Positions 62,803-64,000 of a stretch of DNA of 64,000 nt are shown piece after piece; position 1 is the first letter of the stretch; every line of letters starts with the position of its first letter. The notes below the pieces were generated by a model. It searched no databases. It saw only the letters and a program-made list of their open reading frames with translations, and had not been told where the DNA came from. Source of the stretch: Xanthomonas nasturtii. Lineage in GTDB: Bacteria > Pseudomonadota > Gammaproteobacteria > Xanthomonadales > Xanthomonadaceae. The stretch spans positions 1 to 64,000 of the forward strand of contig NZ_LYMI01000003.1 of NCBI RefSeq assembly GCF_001660815.1, given 5' to 3'. Made by a program: the position numbers and the translations under genes.

Positions 62803-63450
62803 TTACTGCAACGCGCCAAACAACCACGGCTGATGCACGCGATGGCCCTGCTCGAAGCGGCCAATTGCATCGGCTTCCTGCAAGGTCAGGCCGATGTCGT
62901 CCAACCCGTTGAGCAGGCAGTGCTTGCGGAAGGCGTCGAGTTCGAATGCGTACTCCACACCATCGGGGCGGCGCACGCGCTGTGCGGCCAGGTCCACGGT
63001 GAGTTGGTAGCCCTCGGTCGCCAGGCACTGCTCGAACAGCGCATCTACTTCCGCTTCGGCAAGCACGATCGGCAGCAGGCCGTTCTTGAAGCTGTTGTTG
63101 AAGAAAATGTCGGCAAAGCTGGGGGCAATCACTGCGCGGAAGCCATATTCGCCCAGCGCCCACGGCGCGTGCTCGCGCGAGGAGCCGCAGCCGAAGTTTT
63201 CGCGTGCCAGCAACACGCTGGCGCCCTGATAGCGCGGGAAATTGAGCACGAACTCTGGATTGAGCGGGCGCTTGCTGTTGTCGCGGCCAGGCTCGCCGAT
63301 GTCCAGATAGCGCCACTCGTCGAACAGGTTCGGCCCGAAGCCGGTGCGCTTGATCGATTTGAGGAATTGCTTGGGAATGATCTGGTCGGTATCGACATTG
63401 GCGCGATCCAGCGGGGCGACCAGGCCGGTGTGTTGGGTGAAAGGAGTCAT
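62803..63450 (-). CDS. leuD: 3-Isopropylmalate dehydratase, small subunit
   Basis: LeuD is the swivelling domain of the isopropylmalate isomerase. The 215-residue protein begins [35 protein letters not shown], and has [20 protein letters not shown] near residue 87, the substrate-recognition segment, then [20 protein letters not shown]. Its normal partner is LeuC, encoded upstream on the same strand. GGAG is not obvious; the ATG at 63450 gives the family N-terminus. The gap to leuC (63451-63518) is filled by a short-repeat cluster. Confidence 0.96.
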   Translation of the reverse strand: MTPFTQHTGLVAPLDRANVDTDQIIPKQFLKSIKRTGFGPNLFDEWRYLDIGEPGRDNSKRPLNPEFVLNFPRYQGASVLLARENFGCGSSREHAPWALGEYGFRAVIAPSFADIFFNNSFKNGLLPIVLAEAEVDALFEQCLATEGYQLTVDLAAQRVRRPDGVEYAFELDAFRKHCLLNGLDDIGLTLQEADAIGRFEQGHRVHQPWLFGALQ

Positions 63451-63454
63451 TTGA

Positions 63455-63540
63455 GTGCCAGGAATGGGGAATGGGGAGTTGGGAATAGGCAGAGCAGGAA
63501 GCGGGCTTTGGCGATTCCCTATTCCCGATTCTCGATTCCC
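63455..63540. repeat. GGGAATCG-type repeat cluster between leuC and leuD
   Basis: The plus strand reads GGAATGGGGAATGGGGAG TTGGGAATAGG, then in the other orientation GATTCCCTATTCCCGATTCT CGATTCCC, so units face each other around 63490-63508. The right half supplies the last codons and the stop codon of leuC (63519-63540). Confidence 0.75.
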
Positions 63541-64000
63541 TGCAAGTCACGCACATCGACAAAGTGGCCGCTCACCGCGGCCGCAGCCGCCATCGCCGGG
63601 CTCACCAGATGCGTGCGTCCGCCAGCGCCCTGGCGGCCTTCGAAGTTGCGGTTGGAGGTGGAGGCACAATGCTCGCCGCTGCCGAGCTTGTCCGGGTTCA
63701 TGGCCAGACACATCGAGCAACCCGGCTCGCGCCATTCGAAACCGGCCTCCAGAAACACCTTGTCCAGGCCCTCGGCTTCGGCCTGTGCCTTCACCAGGCC
63801 AGAGCCCGGCACCACCAGCGCTTGCTTGATCGTGGAAGCGACCTTGCGACCCTTGGCCACTGCGGCGGCGGCGCGCAGGTCTTCGATGCGCGAGTTCGTG
63901 CACGAGCCAATGAACACACGGTCCAGGCGGATATCGGTGATTGGCTGATTGGCCTTCAGGCCCATGTACTTCAGTGCGCGCTCGATCGAGTCGCGCTTGG
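63519..64000 (-). CDS. leuC: 3-Isopropylmalate dehydratase, large subunit, C-terminal part (runs off the window)
   Basis: Only the C-terminal 160 codons are inside the window; the frame is open through position 64000. The cluster ligands are visible: [20 protein letters not shown] with one cysteine, and [13 protein letters not shown] with two more, as in aconitase-fold isopropylmalate isomerases; [20 protein letters not shown] and [17 protein letters not shown] follow. The last residues (GIENRE) and the TAG at 63519-63521 come from the GGGAATCG-type repeat, so the ancestral C-terminus has been changed or extended by the repeat. Confidence 0.95.
   Translation of the reverse strand, partial: KRDSIERALKYMGLKANQPITDIRLDRVFIGSCTNSRIEDLRAAAAVAKGRKVASTIKQALVVPGSGLVKAQAEAEGLDKVFLEAGFEWREPGCSMCLAMNPDKLGSGEHCASTSNRNFEGRQGAGGRTHLVSPAMAAAAAVSGHFVDVRDLQGIENRE

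Overview
The window is a typical Xanthomonas chromosome segment (X. campestris/citri/oryzae group by gene content; species not resolvable by eye). Evidence: GC-rich coding sequence with strong third-position GC bias, three large TonB-dependent receptors, a PPi-dependent phosphofructokinase with a membrane H+-pyrophosphatase, an ilvCGM-ilvA-leuA operon with a separate leuCDB run, and dispersed GGGAATCGG-type repeats between genes. I see no rRNA, tRNA, prophage or CRISPR array. The only transposase is an IS5-family 3' end at the left edge.

Layout. 1-5.5 kb: IS remnant, rubredoxin, thiE, a repeat-filled gap (1285-2309) and an Oar-like TonB receptor. 5.8-11.7 kb: hemL, a MalT-like LuxR regulator, a 38-bp palindrome and a flavin monooxygenase. 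11.9-18.7 kb: a minus-strand cluster of TonB receptor, Tat-exported FAD amine oxidase, cytochrome c, exported RidA and Tat-exported HisC-like aminotransferase, followed by azurin. 19-32 kb: HAD phosphatase, argD, Kv-type K+ channel, two DUF3829-like lipoproteins, SDR, kinase-like protein, DedA-PAP2-LssY-like fusion, bestrophin, LON-domain protein and mpl. 32-40 kb: a candidate sRNA, then adk, pfp, an AT-rich two-gene insertion, hppA and ppa. 40-55 kb: HDOD regulator, TonB receptor with AraC regulator, a CadC-like/beta-propeller protein, thiC with its TPP riboswitch, a soluble chemoreceptor and gamma-glutamyltransferase. 55-64 kb: leader-peptide attenuator, ilvC-ilvG-ilvM-ilvA-leuA, and leuC-leuD-leuB on the other strand.

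How the genes work together. The most unusual unit is the 12.5-18.7 kb cluster. It looks like an exported amine-to-imine-to-carbonyl module: the receptor brings in substrate, the FAD enzyme oxidises it, cytochrome c (perhaps azurin) takes electrons, RidA hydrolyses the imine, and a periplasmic PLP aminotransferase acts before or after. The co-orientation and export signals are visible; the substrate and electron path are inference. A second theme is pyrophosphate: adk, pfp, hppA and ppa lie within 8 kb. The right end makes branched-chain amino acids under an attenuator rich in Leu and Val codons.

Non-coding highlights are a composite repeat family built from a roughly 90-bp palindromic arm, in which arms are present or absent between copies; three plus-strand terminators with no gene in front of them; and several clean operator-like repeats.
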